A DNA stretch of 64,000 nucleotides from positions 1 to 64,000 of the forward strand of contig CAVEUM010000010.1 in the NCBI GenBank assembly GCA_963618735.1, given 5' to 3'. This DNA comes from CAKUFA01 sp963618735 (GTDB taxonomy: Bacteria; Bacillota; Clostridia; Christensenellales; Aristaeellaceae). The translations under genes were made by a program, and so were the position numbers. Positions 33,711-42,885 of this stretch are shown piece after piece (position 1 is the first letter of the stretch; every line of letters begins with the position of its first letter). The notes under the pieces were generated by a model. That model made no database searches. It was not told the DNA's origin and saw only the letters and a program-made list of their open reading frames with translations.

Positions 33711-34544
33711 TTGTCGATATTGCAGGCTGCTATCCTGGGACTCGTGCAGGGTCTGACAGAATTTCTACCTGTTTCCTCCAGCGGTCACCTGATTCTTGCA
33801 CGTGCCCTGATGGGCATTTCTGATGAGGCGGCATCTACGGGCGCGTATCTGATGCTGGATGTTCTTCTGCATGTGGGCACCTTGCTGGCTGTGCTGGTGG
33901 TGTTTTGGAAGGACTGGTGGGCTATCCTGAAAAATCCCTTCAAGTCGAAGACGCTGGGTTTGCTGTTTCTCGCTTCTCTGCCGACACTGGCGGTGGTGGT
34001 GCTGTTTAACGATTTTGTCGACCAGTTCTTCACGGGATGGTTCCTGGGCGTCAGCTTTTTGATTACGGCAGTTTTCCTGCTGATTGCCGAGGCGGTAAGC
34101 AACAGCAAAAAGCTGAAGGTGGAACAGCCGGGCATCAAGCATGCTCTCATCATGGGTTTCATGCAGGCAATTGCGATTCTCCCCGGCGTAAGCCGCAGCG
34201 GTTCTACCCTGACGGGCGGCGTTGCCTCCGGACTGAACCGAAAGTCTGCCGCGAAGTTTTCCTTTATGATGAGCGCACCTGCCATCCTGGGCAGCCTGCT
34301 GTATGAAGGCAAAAACGCCATCGAAAGCGGCGCTATGCAGCAGCTGTCACTGGTGCCGACCATTGTAGGCGTGGTGGTGGCAGCCATCAGCGGTTATCTG
34401 GCAATTCGCTTTATGCTCAGGCTTATTAACAAGGCATCGCTGTGCTGGTTCTCTCTGTATCTGGCAATGCTGGGTCTTGTTATCCTGTGCCTGCAGCTGA
34501 GCGGATGCTCTGCCTTGCCGGCCTTCCGGTTCCCGACACTGTAA
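33711..34544 (+). CDS. uppP: Undecaprenyl-diphosphatase
   Basis: 277 residues from TTG 33711, 9 bases after AAGGAG; the TTG at 33684 lies before that site. Polytopic membrane enzyme of the BacA/UppP family: EFLPVSSSGHL in helix 1-2 and SRSGSTLTGG near residue 165 hold the catalytic Glu, Ser, His and Arg. It removes one phosphate from undecaprenyl diphosphate to recycle the lipid carrier for peptidoglycan, and gives bacitracin tolerance. Next to a D,D-carboxypeptidase gene, another wall enzyme, which has a separate promoter. Confidence 0.96.
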   Translation: MSILQAAILGLVQGLTEFLPVSSSGHLILARALMGISDEAASTGAYLMLDVLLHVGTLLAVLVVFWKDWWAILKNPFKSKTLGLLFLASLPTLAVVVLFNDFVDQFFTGWFLGVSFLITAVFLLIAEAVSNSKKLKVEQPGIKHALIMGFMQAIAILPGVSRSGSTLTGGVASGLNRKSAAKFSFMMSAPAILGSLLYEGKNAIESGAMQQLSLVPTIVGVVVAAISGYLAIRFMLRLINKASLCWFSLYLAMLGLVILCLQLSGCSALPAFRFPTL

Positions 34545-34548
34545 GTGC

Positions 34549-34577
34549 TGTACAAACAAGCTTTTCAGTGTTATAAT
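34549..34577 (+). promoter_or_regulatory. Promoter for the D,D-carboxypeptidase gene
   Basis: TGTACA (34549-34554), 17-base spacer, consensus TATAAT (34572-34577). The -10 overlaps the only in-frame ATG (34576), which would then not be in the mRNA. Confidence 0.75.
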
Positions 34578-34608
34578 GAAACAACTATCGTCAGGAGGTG
34601 AGCCAGCC

Positions 34609-36081
34609 ACGCGTCCGTTTCAACGTTTTCTTTGCTTTTTACTTGCAGGGATGATTATGCTCTGCTCCACATCGGCGCTGGCTGTGGAGGAAACCACCGG
34701 CGATACGATCGTTGAGCCAACACTTTCCCCTGATGCGGCCACCTATTCAGAGGAAACGCCCGAGCTGCTGGAAGAAGATCAGCTTTATGCATATTCTGCA
34801 ATTCTGATTGAGGAAAACAGCGGTGAAGCTATTTTCGAAAAGGACGCGGATACGGTTCGCTATCCTGCTTCCACCACGAAAATCATGACCGTTTTGCTGG
34901 CTTTGATGATGGTGGATGATCTTGACCAGACGGTCACCGTCAGCGAAACGGCTGTGGATGTCCCTTCTGACTCTTCTACCATGAGCCTTTCGGCGGGGGA
35001 GGAAATCAGCTTTCGGGATGTTCTGTACGGCACCATGATGGTTTCTGCCAACGATGGTGCAAACGTGATCGCAGAAACGGTTTCCGGCAGCATTGAGAAC
35101 TTTGTGGATCTCATGAATCAAACGGCGGAAATCTTCGGCTGCACCAACACGCATTTCGCCAATCCTCACGGCTATCATGATGATAATCACTACTCCACCG
35201 CACGGGATTTGGCGATTATCGCACGGGAAGCCATGCAGAATGAAACATTCCGCGAGATTGTCGGCACAACGAGCTACACCATTGCCAAGACCAATAAGCA
35301 CCGCGCGCGCTCGATGACAAACCGTGCTACGATTTTGATTCCCAGCACGTCGGAAAACACCAACAAGTATTACTATCAGTATGCTACAGGTATCAAGACA
35401 GGTTCCCACAGCAAGGCTGGTTACTGCTTTGTTGGTTCGGCTGAAAAGGACGGCGTGAGCCTGATTTCTGTGGTGCTGTACACCTCCAGACGCGGCATGT
35501 GGACGGATACGAAAAAGCTGATGGAGTACGGCTTTTCCCAGTACGTGTCCGTTTCGCCTGTGGACTTGTACAACATGAATCCCATTACGCTGGAAATTAC
35601 GGGCTTCTCCACCTCGGATACCAACATGGGCAGACTGCAGCTGACCTGCGTGCCTTCCAATGCGGAAGCGTCAGCCACGAAGATCGTCGCCACCCAGGAT
35701 GAGATAGACAGTATGGCGTCGAACCTGCGCAGCACGGTGCTGATTGAGTATACCCGTGACTTTACAGCACCTATTACCGCAGGCGAGACCATGGGTACCA
35801 TGACCTATTTCACGGATTCCGGTCTGGCAGTGGAGTATAACCTGATTGCGTCCCGCTCCATTGCGAAGCGTGAAAACGCGCCCAAGACCATTGATGAAAT
35901 TGTGGCTGAAACGGAAGCAGACCCCAATCCGTTCCCGCCGTTGACGGTGGAATTAGTACTTTCGATCGTTGCTCCGTTCTTCCTGATTTGGCTGGTGATT
36001 CACTTTGTGCGGAAGGTGCTGCGCAAGCGTCGCGTCCGTAACGCCAAGGTTCCCAAGCCCAAGAGCCGTTACATGAAATAA
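34609..36081 (+). CDS. dacF: D-alanyl-D-alanine carboxypeptidase (PBP5/DacF type), probable ACG start
   Basis: 490 residues from ACG 34609, which lies 8 bases after AGGAGGTG and begins a good signal peptide (RPFQRF, hydrophobic core, cleavage after ALA). The in-frame ATG 34576 has no ribosome site and falls in the promoter. Penicillin-binding motifs: STTK, SAN and KTG (GIKTGSHSKAGY). A beta domain follows, then a C-terminal membrane helix with a basic tail, which replaces the usual amphipathic anchor. It trims the terminal D-Ala of pentapeptides outside the cell. The symbol is by analogy; dacA/dacB types are possible. Confidence 0.92.
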   Translation, partial: TRPFQRFLCFLLAGMIMLCSTSALAVEETTGDTIVEPTLSPDAATYSEETPELLEEDQLYAYSAILIEENSGEAIFEKDADTVRYPASTTKIMTVLLALMMVDDLDQTVTVSETAVDVPSDSSTMSLSAGEEISFRDVLYGTMMVSANDGANVIAETVSGSIENFVDLMNQTAEIFGCTNTHFANPHGYHDDNHYSTARDLAIIAREAMQNETFREIVGTTSYTIAKTNKHRARSMTNRATILIPSTSENTNKYYYQYATGIKTGSHSKAGYCFVGSAEKDGVSLISVVLYTSRRGMWTDTKKLMEYGFSQYVSVSPVDLYNMNPITLEITGFSTSDTNMGRLQLTCVPSNAEASATKIVATQDEIDSMASNLRSTVLIEYTRDFTAPITAGETMGTMTYFTDSGLAVEYNLIASRSIAKRENAPKTIDEIVAETEADPNPFPPLTVELVLSIVAPFFLIWLVIHFVRKVLRKRRVRNAKVPKPKSRYMK

Positions 36082-36087
36082 ACAGGG

Positions 36088-36124
36088 GAGGATTCATCGC
36101 CATGCGCGGTGGATCCTCTTTTTT
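36088..36124 (+). terminator. Terminator after the D,D-carboxypeptidase gene
   Basis: GAGGATTCATCG (36088-36099) pairs with CGGTGGATCCTC (36107-36118), 12 pairs with G-U, followed by TTTTTT. Confidence 0.9.
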
Positions 36125-36154
36125 GATGCGAATGTTTTCTTTTTGTACATGGCC

Positions 36155-36183
36155 TTGACACGATGGCCTATTTGGGATAAACT
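36155..36183 (+). promoter_or_regulatory. Promoter for the TrpXYZ-like importer
   Basis: TTGACA (36155-36160), 17-base spacer, TAAACT (36178-36183). The leader to 36247 holds no recognisable riboswitch or T-box. Confidence 0.8.
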
Positions 36184-36246
36184 ACACCACGTAGTAGATG
36201 CGGCGAACAATCGCTGCACAGTAGGATTTGAAGGAGGGTTTTCTCT

Positions 36247-37200
36247 ATGAAAAAGTTCATTGCCATTCTCATGACCCTATGCCTTGCACTCGGATGTGTT
36301 GCATGTGCCGGTGCTGATGAAGAAAAGACGTATACCGTCGGTATCATTCAGCTGGTGCAGCATAACGCGCTGGACGCCGCTACCAAGGGCTTCCGCGATG
36401 CGTTGACCGATAAGCTGGGCGATAAGGTTGTTTTTGATGAACAGAATGCTTCCGGCGATACCGCTGCATGCGCAACCATCGCCAATGGTTTTGTTTCCGC
36501 TGGTGTTGACCTGATTATGGCCAATGCTACCGCCGCTCTGCAGGCCGCTGTTGCCGCTACGGCAGATATCCCGATCCTTGGTACCTCCATTTCCCATTAC
36601 GGCACGGCGCTTGACATTGACGACTGGAAGGGCTACACCGAAATCAACGTGTCCGGCACCAGTGACCTGGCTCCGCTGGATGGTCAGGCCGACATGATCA
36701 AGGAACTGTTCCCTGATGCCAAGAAGGTTGGCTTGCTCTACTGCTCTGCTGAAGCAAACTCCGCTTACCAGGTCGGCGTTATCAAGGGCTGCCTGGAAGC
36801 ACTGGGCTATGAAACCGCAGAGTATGCTTTCACTGACTCCAACGACGTTGCTTCTATGACCCAGAATGCCGCAACGGATTGCGACGTGGTTTACATCCCC
36901 ACTGACAATACTGCTGCTGCTTATACCGAGACCATTGCAAACGTTCTGCTGCCTGCCGGCGTTCCTGCTGTTGTTGGTGAAGAAGGCATCTGCATTGGCT
37001 GCGGCGTTGCAACGCTGACCATCAGCTACTACGACCTGGGCTACAAGACCGGCGAAATGGCTTACGAAGTGCTGGTCAATGGCGCTGATGTTTCCACCAT
37101 GGAGATTGAGTTTGCTCCTCAGTTCACCAAGAAGTACAACGCAGCAAACTGCGAAGCACTGGGCATCACCGTTCCTGAAGGCTACGAGCCCATCGAGTAA
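36247..37200 (+). CDS. ABC transporter substrate-binding protein (TrpX/PF04392 family)
   Basis: 317 residues, with GGAGGG before the ATG. N-terminal signal with hydrophobic core; LALGC and VACAG offer lipobox-like cleavage before Cys, so it is probably a lipoprotein. The mature part starts with TYTVGIIQLVQHNALD and has two periplasmic-binding-type lobes, as in the COG2984 family. Members with the same gene order bind tryptophan or other aromatic compounds; no residue seen here proves the ligand. Followed by permease and ATPase genes of the same system. Confidence 0.85.
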   Translation: MKKFIAILMTLCLALGCVACAGADEEKTYTVGIIQLVQHNALDAATKGFRDALTDKLGDKVVFDEQNASGDTAACATIANGFVSAGVDLIMANATAALQAAVAATADIPILGTSISHYGTALDIDDWKGYTEINVSGTSDLAPLDGQADMIKELFPDAKKVGLLYCSAEANSAYQVGVIKGCLEALGYETAEYAFTDSNDVASMTQNAATDCDVVYIPTDNTAAAYTETIANVLLPAGVPAVVGEEGICIGCGVATLTISYYDLGYKTGEMAYEVLVNGADVSTMEIEFAPQFTKKYNAANCEALGITVPEGYEPIE

Positions 37201-37224
37201 AATCCGCATAAGCTATGGATGCAA

Positions 37225-37275
37225 GCGAAGCCATGGAGAGGATTGCTCTTTTCATGGCTTCGCCTTGTAGTTGTT
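37225..37275 (+). promoter_or_regulatory. Intercistronic hairpin between binding-protein and permease genes
   Basis: GCGAAGCCATG (37225-37235) pairs perfectly with CATGGCTTCGC (37253-37263), followed by a T-rich stretch. Such hairpins protect the upstream mRNA or cause partial termination, so that more binding protein than permease is made. Confidence 0.75.
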
Positions 37276-37310
37276 TTTCCACATTACCCTTCATGAAGGA
37301 GGATTTTCCC

Positions 37311-38240
37311 TTGGAAATTATGAAGCTGCTCAACGCCTTGCCTGGTGCCGTTTCACAAGGCTTGATCTGGGGCATTATGGCCATTGGTGTCTACATTACC
37401 TATCGTGTGCTGGATGTGGCTGACCTGACGGTTGACGGTTCTATCGCAACAGGCGGCGCGGTTGCAGCCATGTTGATTTTGAACGGCTGCAATGTGTATC
37501 TGGCATTGGCAGCGGCTTTTGTTGTGGGCATGTTGTGCGGCTTTGTGACAGGCATTTTCCACACGGCAATGGGTATTCCCGCCATTCTGGCAGGCATTCT
37601 GACACAGCTTGCGCTATACTCCATCAACCTTCGCATTATGGATGGCAAGGCCAATACGGCCATCAGCGCCAACAAGTACGATTTGGTGGTATCCCTTCGT
37701 GACGCCCGTTCACTGTCCCTTGATAATCCGATTGTCATTCTGATCGTGTTCACTGCGGTGATTATCGTGCTGCTGTACATGTTCTTTGGCACGGAATACG
37801 GTTCTGCGTTGCGTGCGACAGGCGCGAATACTCAGATGGCACGCGCACAGGGCATTAACACGAATCATGGCAAGGTTGTCGGATTGATGCTCTCCAATGG
37901 CTTGGTGGCCATGTCGGGTGCACTGCTGGCGCAGTATCAGGGCTTTGCAGATGTCAGCATGGGCCGCGGTGCAATCGTCATCGGCCTGGCTGCTGTCATC
38001 ATTGGCGAGGTTGTTTTCGGCAAGGTGTTCAAGGCCTTTGGCGGCAAGCTGACAGCCGTCTCCATCGGCGCTGTGATCTATTACATTGTGATGCAGGTGG
38101 TGCTCTGGCTGGGCCTGAACACCAACGACCTGAAGATGATCACCGCCCTGATCGTTGCACTGTTCCTGGCCATCCCTTACTGGAAGGGAAAGCTGTACTC
38201 CGTTCGCACCAGCCATAAGGAGGGAAAGAAGAATGCTTGA
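37311..38240 (+). CDS. ABC transporter permease (TrpY-like, BPD_transp_2 family)
   Basis: 309 residues from TTG 37311, 7 bases after AAGGAGGA; the longer open frame to 37215 runs through the hairpin. A membrane protein with about eight helices; it has the family features VADLTVDGSIATGGAVAA near the N-terminus and ATGANTQMARAQGIN in the middle. It forms the channel of the importer whose binding protein is encoded upstream. The next gene overlaps it by 8 bases. Confidence 0.85.
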   Translation: MEIMKLLNALPGAVSQGLIWGIMAIGVYITYRVLDVADLTVDGSIATGGAVAAMLILNGCNVYLALAAAFVVGMLCGFVTGIFHTAMGIPAILAGILTQLALYSINLRIMDGKANTAISANKYDLVVSLRDARSLSLDNPIVILIVFTAVIIVLLYMFFGTEYGSALRATGANTQMARAQGINTNHGKVVGLMLSNGLVAMSGALLAQYQGFADVSMGRGAIVIGLAAVIIGEVVFGKVFKAFGGKLTAVSIGAVIYYIVMQVVLWLGLNTNDLKMITALIVALFLAIPYWKGKLYSVRTSHKEGKKNA

Positions 38241-39027
38241 GCTTCAACATATCAGCAAGACCTTTAATCCCGGAACCATTACGGAGAAGCGCGCCCTTTC
38301 TGACCTGAGTCTGCACTTGAATCCTGGCGATTTTGTGACCGTTATCGGCGGTAACGGCGCTGGTAAGTCCACCATGCTGAACGCAGTGGCAGGCGTCTTC
38401 AGTGTGGATTCCGGTAATATTCTCATTGACCACACCGATGTTACCAGACTCCCGGAGCATAAGCGTGCTGCACTTCTCGGCCGCGTTTTTCAGGATCCTA
38501 TGATTGGCACGGCGGCCACCATGAACATTGAGGAAAACCTGGCATTGGCTTATCGCCGCGGCGAACGGCGAACCTTGCGCTGGGGCATTCAGGCCAAGGA
38601 GCGTGAGCATTACCGCGATTTGCTGGCCATGCTGGGGCTCGGTTTGGAAGATCGCATGACCAGCAAGGTTGGCCTGCTGTCTGGCGGTCAGCGTCAGGCA
38701 TTGACTCTTTTGATGGCAACGCTGAAGCAGCCCAAGCTTCTTCTGCTGGATGAGCACACAGCCGCATTGGATCCCAAAACGGCCGCCAATGTGCTGGGGC
38801 TGACACAGAAGATTATTGCAGAAAACAATCTGACGGCGCTGATGATTACGCATAACATGAAGGATGCCCTGCAACTTGGCAATCGCACCATCATGATGCA
38901 TGAAGGCAATGTAATTCTTGACCTTGATGCCGAAACGAAGAAGCATACAGGCGTTGAAGATCTGCTGGTGATGTTTGAAAAGGCCAGCGGCAAGGAGTTC
39001 GCCAACGACAGAGCATTGCTGGGATAA
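38233..39027 (+). CDS. ABC transporter ATP-binding protein (TrpZ-like)
   Basis: 264 residues from ATG 38233, inside the end of the permease gene, with AAGGAGGG upstream. Complete ATPase: Walker A GGNGAGKSTM, signature LLSGGQRQALTLLM, Walker B KLLLLDEHTAALD with His in place of the more usual Pro after the Glu (as in the COG1101 group), and the switch His in ITHNMKD. It powers uptake by the TrpXYZ-like system. Followed by a terminator. Confidence 0.9.
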   Translation: MLELQHISKTFNPGTITEKRALSDLSLHLNPGDFVTVIGGNGAGKSTMLNAVAGVFSVDSGNILIDHTDVTRLPEHKRAALLGRVFQDPMIGTAATMNIEENLALAYRRGERRTLRWGIQAKEREHYRDLLAMLGLGLEDRMTSKVGLLSGGQRQALTLLMATLKQPKLLLLDEHTAALDPKTAANVLGLTQKIIAENNLTALMITHNMKDALQLGNRTIMMHEGNVILDLDAETKKHTGVEDLLVMFEKASGKEFANDRALLG

Positions 39028-39045
39028 AGTAAGCATCATAACACC

Positions 39046-39085
39046 AAAGGGACAACATCTGTACGCAGACGTTGTCCCTTTTGAA
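39046..39085 (+). terminator. Terminator after the TrpXYZ-like operon
   Basis: AAAGGGACAACATCTG (39046-39061) pairs with CAGACGTTGTCCCTTT (39066-39081) with one mismatch around TACG, followed by TTGAATTT. Confidence 0.85.
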
Positions 39086-39138
39086 TTTCCCGAAAACCTG
39101 ATCCAGGTGTGTATAAGTGAATTGCTGAGTCTTTCTTT

Positions 39139-39198
39139 GAAAGTTTCGGGAAGAGAAAGAGGGGAGAAAACACCTTTCAAAGCGTTTTCTCCCCTCGC
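39139..39198 (-). repeat. Stem-loop repeat (copy 1), terminator-like, at a convergent junction
   Basis: GAAAGTTTCGGGAA at 39139-39152 is followed by a perfect 13-bp stem, GAGGGGAGAAAAC (39159-39171) with GTTTTCTCCCCTC (39184-39196), and ends CGC. Read on the minus strand the stem is followed by TTTCTCTTCCCGAAACTTTC. It probably terminates the nucleoside-type importer operon. A second copy lies at 45462-45528. Confidence 0.8.
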
Positions 39199-39217
39199 AT
39201 AAAAGCCGGTCGCAATG

Positions 39218-40186
39218 TTACCGTTCTTCACGGAAGTAGTTGATGCCGCAGGCGTGGGGCTGCTGCTTTTCACGCTTCATGCGGATGGAAGACAGCACCA
39301 GAATGACGCACGTGGCAAGGAAAGGAACCATGGAGAACACGGAAGCGGGAATGTCAATGACGGAGGCGGGGATGTACAACCGAAGCACGCTGAGGGCACC
39401 AAAGATCAGAGAACCAAAGATGGCCTTTGCGGGACTCCAGGAAGCGAAGATGACCAGTGCCACAGCAATCCAGCCCTGACCGCCGACACAGTTGTAAGTC
39501 CAGCTGGCGCCGCAGGTGACAAGAGCGATGTACGCGCCGCCCAGGCCGGAAATGCCGCCGCCCAGCAGGATGTGAACATACTTGTAGGCACTGACGTTGA
39601 TACCGGCGGCATCTGCAGCAGCAGGATTTTCACCGACTGCGCGAAGGTTCAGGCCGTGGGAAGTATGATTCAGATACCATGCGCCTACAACGGCCAGTAC
39701 AACACCGATGTAGGTCAGCAGGCTGTGATTGAACAGCAGTTTGCCAATGTAGGGGATGCTCGTCAGAAAACCGAGATCCATGGGGTGGAAGGCGGAGCGG
39801 ATGAAGTCGGAACAAACGGCAGCACCCGTGGCAGAGGTGTTCATCATGTTTGTGCCGAGCATGTTGGCAAGACCTGTGCCGAAAATGGTCAGTGTCAGGC
39901 CTGTCACGTTTTGGTTTGCCTTCAGGGTAACCGTCAGGAAAGCGTAGATTGCTGCGCCAAGCAGGCCGCCAAGGAAGGCCATCAGGATGGCAACGACAAC
40001 AGAGTCCACATAATAGGCGCCCATGAAGCCGAACACAGCACCCATGTACATCATGCCCTCAACACCGAGGTTCATGTTGCCGGCCTTTTCAGTGAAGATT
40101 TCGCCCAATGTACCGAACAGCAGCGGCACACCGGCCAGCATGGCTGCATACAGGAAATTGGAGAGCCAATCAAGCACTTCAGTCAT
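39218..40186 (-). CDS. ABC transporter permease, nucleoside/BMP type (NupQ-like)
   Basis: 322 residues, about eight to ten helices. Contains EIFTEKAGNMNLGVEGMM near the N-terminus, a signature of permeases that work with BMP-family (basic membrane protein) nucleoside-binding lipoproteins, and RAVGENPAAADAAGIN in the middle. It overlaps the previous permease gene by 4 bases. Second half of a heterodimeric channel. Last gene of its operon; the stem-loop repeat lies 20 bases on. Confidence 0.88.
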   Translation of the reverse strand: MTEVLDWLSNFLYAAMLAGVPLLFGTLGEIFTEKAGNMNLGVEGMMYMGAVFGFMGAYYVDSVVVAILMAFLGGLLGAAIYAFLTVTLKANQNVTGLTLTIFGTGLANMLGTNMMNTSATGAAVCSDFIRSAFHPMDLGFLTSIPYIGKLLFNHSLLTYIGVVLAVVGAWYLNHTSHGLNLRAVGENPAAADAAGINVSAYKYVHILLGGGISGLGGAYIALVTCGASWTYNCVGGQGWIAVALVIFASWSPAKAIFGSLIFGALSVLRLYIPASVIDIPASVFSMVPFLATCVILVLSSIRMKREKQQPHACGINYFREER

Positions 40187-41283
40187 TCTTTTGCCGCCTC
40201 CTTCTCATTACGGAACATCAGCTTGTAGTTGATGAAGAATTCAGCACCAAGCATGAAGAACAGGATAATGCCCTGCATGACATCGGCCATGGAAGGGGAA
40301 AGCTTGAGGGCTGTTTCCACCGCGCCGCTGCCCTTTTCCATGATGCCGAAGAGGAAGGAAACCAGCAGAATGGCAATGGGAGACAAGCGTGCCAGCCACG
40401 CGATGGTGATGGCCGTAAAGCCGTTGCCGCCAGCCACCGTTTCCGTCAGCTGCTTATCCGTGCCGCTGGCCTGCAAAATACCTGCCAGACCGCAAATGCC
40501 GGCGGACAGGAACATGGTGCGCAGAACGATCTTCTTCACAGGCATGCCGGCATAGCGGGCAGTCTGCTCGTTTTCGCCAACGACCGTCAGCTCATAGCCC
40601 TGCTTGGAGTAGCGAATGTACAGGAAAACCAGCACCACCAGCACCAGGGCGAAAATCCATCCGATTTGCACGCCCAGCACCATAGGCATACGCGCCGCCT
40701 TGGAGAAGCGCGGCATGATGGGGAAGCCCATGGAGGAAGGATCGCGCCAGGGACCTTCCTTCAGGTACTGGATGAAGTAGGAGGCGACGTAGTTCAGCAT
40801 CAGCGTGAACAGCGTTTCATTCGTGCCCCACTTGGTTTTGAAGTAAGCCGGAATCATGCCCCAAAGGCCGCCAGCCAGGAAACCTGCAATGATCATCACC
40901 GTGACAAGCAGCCACTGAGGCCACACATCACCATAGGTGTAAGCGAAAAAGCTGCCGGCGACGGCGCCCACGCAGATTTGACCCTCAGCGCCGACGTTCC
41001 AGAACTTCATGCGGAAAGCCAGCGTAACACCCAGCGCGGTAATGCACAGGGGAATGGCGTACTTGATGGTATCCTTCAAGGCCACCGAAGTGCCAAGGGA
41101 ACCGGTAATCATGGTGCCGAAGACCTCCAACGGGTTGTAGCCAATGCAGAGCAAGAACACGCTGGTGGTCAGCAGAGCAAACAAAATAGCCAGAATTCGG
41201 CATACAGCCTGGCGGGAAAGGGATACGGAGGTGCGCTGCACAACATGAACCAGAGGCGCACGGGATATTTTAGTTTCAGACAT
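40183..41283 (-). CDS. ABC transporter permease, nucleoside/BMP type (NupP-like)
   Basis: 366 residues, with GGAGG before the ATG. Around ten membrane helices; FRMKFWNVGAEGQICVGA and VVGENEQTARYAGM are the typical blocks of the first permease in nucleoside-type (NupNOPQ/BMP) systems. It pairs with the NupQ-like permease. Overlaps the ATPase gene by 8 bases. Confidence 0.88.
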   Translation of the reverse strand: MSETKISRAPLVHVVQRTSVSLSRQAVCRILAILFALLTTSVFLLCIGYNPLEVFGTMITGSLGTSVALKDTIKYAIPLCITALGVTLAFRMKFWNVGAEGQICVGAVAGSFFAYTYGDVWPQWLLVTVMIIAGFLAGGLWGMIPAYFKTKWGTNETLFTLMLNYVASYFIQYLKEGPWRDPSSMGFPIMPRFSKAARMPMVLGVQIGWIFALVLVVLVFLYIRYSKQGYELTVVGENEQTARYAGMPVKKIVLRTMFLSAGICGLAGILQASGTDKQLTETVAGGNGFTAITIAWLARLSPIAILLVSFLFGIMEKGSGAVETALKLSPSMADVMQGIILFFMLGAEFFINYKLMFRNEKEAAKE

Positions 41284-42808
41284 AATCGTCCTCCATTTCC
41301 TCTGCGCTCAGTGCGCCGGTCATCTTCATACCCAGCAGATCCTTCGTGGCAAAGCGAGCGGGGATGATGGCTGTAACCTTGCCGCCGCACAGCACGAGGA
41401 TACGGTCGCACAGACCAAGCAGCACGTCCAGATCCTCACCGACGAAGAGAATGCCGACGCCCTTGCTCTTTTGCTGGTTCAGCAGGTCGTACACCATGTA
41501 AGACGAATTGATGTCCAGGCCGCGAACCGCATAGGCGGTCAGCAACACGCGCGGATTGCTGTCGATTTCACGTCCGAGCAATACCTTCTGCACATTGCCG
41601 CCGGAGAGCTTCTTCACGGGGGTGAAGATAGAAGGCGTGCTGATTTCGAGCTTCTTTACCAGGCTGCGGGCCAAATCGCGGGAAGCCTTTCTGTGCAGGA
41701 AGAATCCCTTCTGGTCAGCGTAGGTTTTCAGAATCATGTTGTCGGCCATGCTCATGGTGCCCACCAGACCCATGCCCAGTCGATCTTCAGGCACAAAGGA
41801 AAGGGAGATACCCTTCTTGAAGATCTCGCGGGGGCCCATGCCGTCCACACGCTCGCCATCCAGCAGAATGGAACCGCCGGAGGGACGCTGCAGGCCTGCG
41901 ATGGCTTCGCACAGCTCTTTCTGACCACTGCCGGCGACGCCGCACACGCCGAGAATCTCACCTGCATGCAACTGGAAGGAAACCTGATCCAGCCGCTTGA
42001 CGCCATCAGCACCCGTCACAGACAGGGAATGCACGTCCAGCAGTGTTTCCCCAGGCTCCTGCTCTTCGCGCTGAATGGACAGGGAAACGGGACGGCCAAC
42101 CATCTTCTCGGTCAGTTCCTGCACGGTGGTCTCTTTGGTGATGACGGTGCCGACGGTTTCGCCCTTGTGCAGAATGGTCACGCGGTCGGAAATGTCCAGA
42201 ACCTCCTGCAGCTTGTGGGTGATAATGACCACGGCATGACCTTCGCGGCGCATCTTTCGCAGGATGGCGAAGAGCTTCTCCGTCTCCTGAGGAGTCAGCA
42301 CAGCAGTAGGCTCATCCAGAATGAGAATGTCTGCGCCGCGGGAAAGCACCTTCAGAATTTCTACCGTCTGCTTCTCGCCGACGGACATATTGTAGATTTT
42401 CTTATCAAGATCGCATTCCAAACCGAAGAGTTCCTTCAACGATTCGGGCGTTTCAGCCAGCTTGCCGCCGGTGCCGAGAAGAATATTCTCACGAGCCGTC
42501 ATGACATCTACCAGCTTGAAATGCTGGTGAATCATGCCGATGCCCAGGTCGATTGCCTCTTTGGGACTGCGGATGGACACGCTTTTCCCATTGATGAAAA
42601 TATGGCCGCTGTCGGGCTTGTAGATGCCGCTGAGCGTATTCATCAGCGTTGTTTTGCCACTGCCGTTTTCGCCTAGCAGAGCAAGAATTTCTCCGCGGCG
42701 CACTGTCAGGTTCACGTTATGGTTGGCCTTAATCTGGCCGAAGGACTTGCACAGACCTTCCAGACGGATCGCGTCGCGGTTCTCCTCACGGGCGATGGTA
42801 TCCTGCAC
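41276..42808 (-). CDS. ABC transporter ATPase with two nucleotide-binding domains (NupO-like)
   Basis: 510 residues from GTG 42808, with AGAGGGTG 5 bases upstream; an in-frame TTG at 42829 has no site. The two halves are as in sugar/nucleoside importers: the first with Walker A GENGSGKTTL, signature MSVGEKQTVEIL and Walker B LILDEPTAVL; the second with VAGSGQKEL and signature LSGGNVQKVLLGRE. The second Walker B is degenerate (RVLLTAYAVRGLD, no Asp-Glu), as is common in this family. First gene of a three-gene operon that lacks the substrate-binding lipoprotein. Confidence 0.92.
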   Translation of the reverse strand: MQDTIAREENRDAIRLEGLCKSFGQIKANHNVNLTVRRGEILALLGENGSGKTTLMNTLSGIYKPDSGHIFINGKSVSIRSPKEAIDLGIGMIHQHFKLVDVMTARENILLGTGGKLAETPESLKELFGLECDLDKKIYNMSVGEKQTVEILKVLSRGADILILDEPTAVLTPQETEKLFAILRKMRREGHAVVIITHKLQEVLDISDRVTILHKGETVGTVITKETTVQELTEKMVGRPVSLSIQREEQEPGETLLDVHSLSVTGADGVKRLDQVSFQLHAGEILGVCGVAGSGQKELCEAIAGLQRPSGGSILLDGERVDGMGPREIFKKGISLSFVPEDRLGMGLVGTMSMADNMILKTYADQKGFFLHRKASRDLARSLVKKLEISTPSIFTPVKKLSGGNVQKVLLGREIDSNPRVLLTAYAVRGLDINSSYMVYDLLNQQKSKGVGILFVGEDLDVLLGLCDRILVLCGGKVTAIIPARFATKDLLGMKMTGALSAEEMEDDYV

Positions 42809-42856
42809 GCAAACACCCTCTTCGCTCAAATAGTGGGTTACCAGTCAAACACGACT

Positions 42857-42885
42857 ATTATAAATGAAAAAAGAGCTTTTTTCAA
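42857..42885 (-). promoter_or_regulatory. Promoter for the nucleoside-type importer operon
   Basis: TTGAAA (42885-42880), 17-base spacer, TATAAT (42862-42857). The rest of 42886-43015 is AT-rich; only a weak plus-strand candidate (TTTCTT, 17 bases, CATAAT at 42943-42948) is seen for the next gene. Confidence 0.78.
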
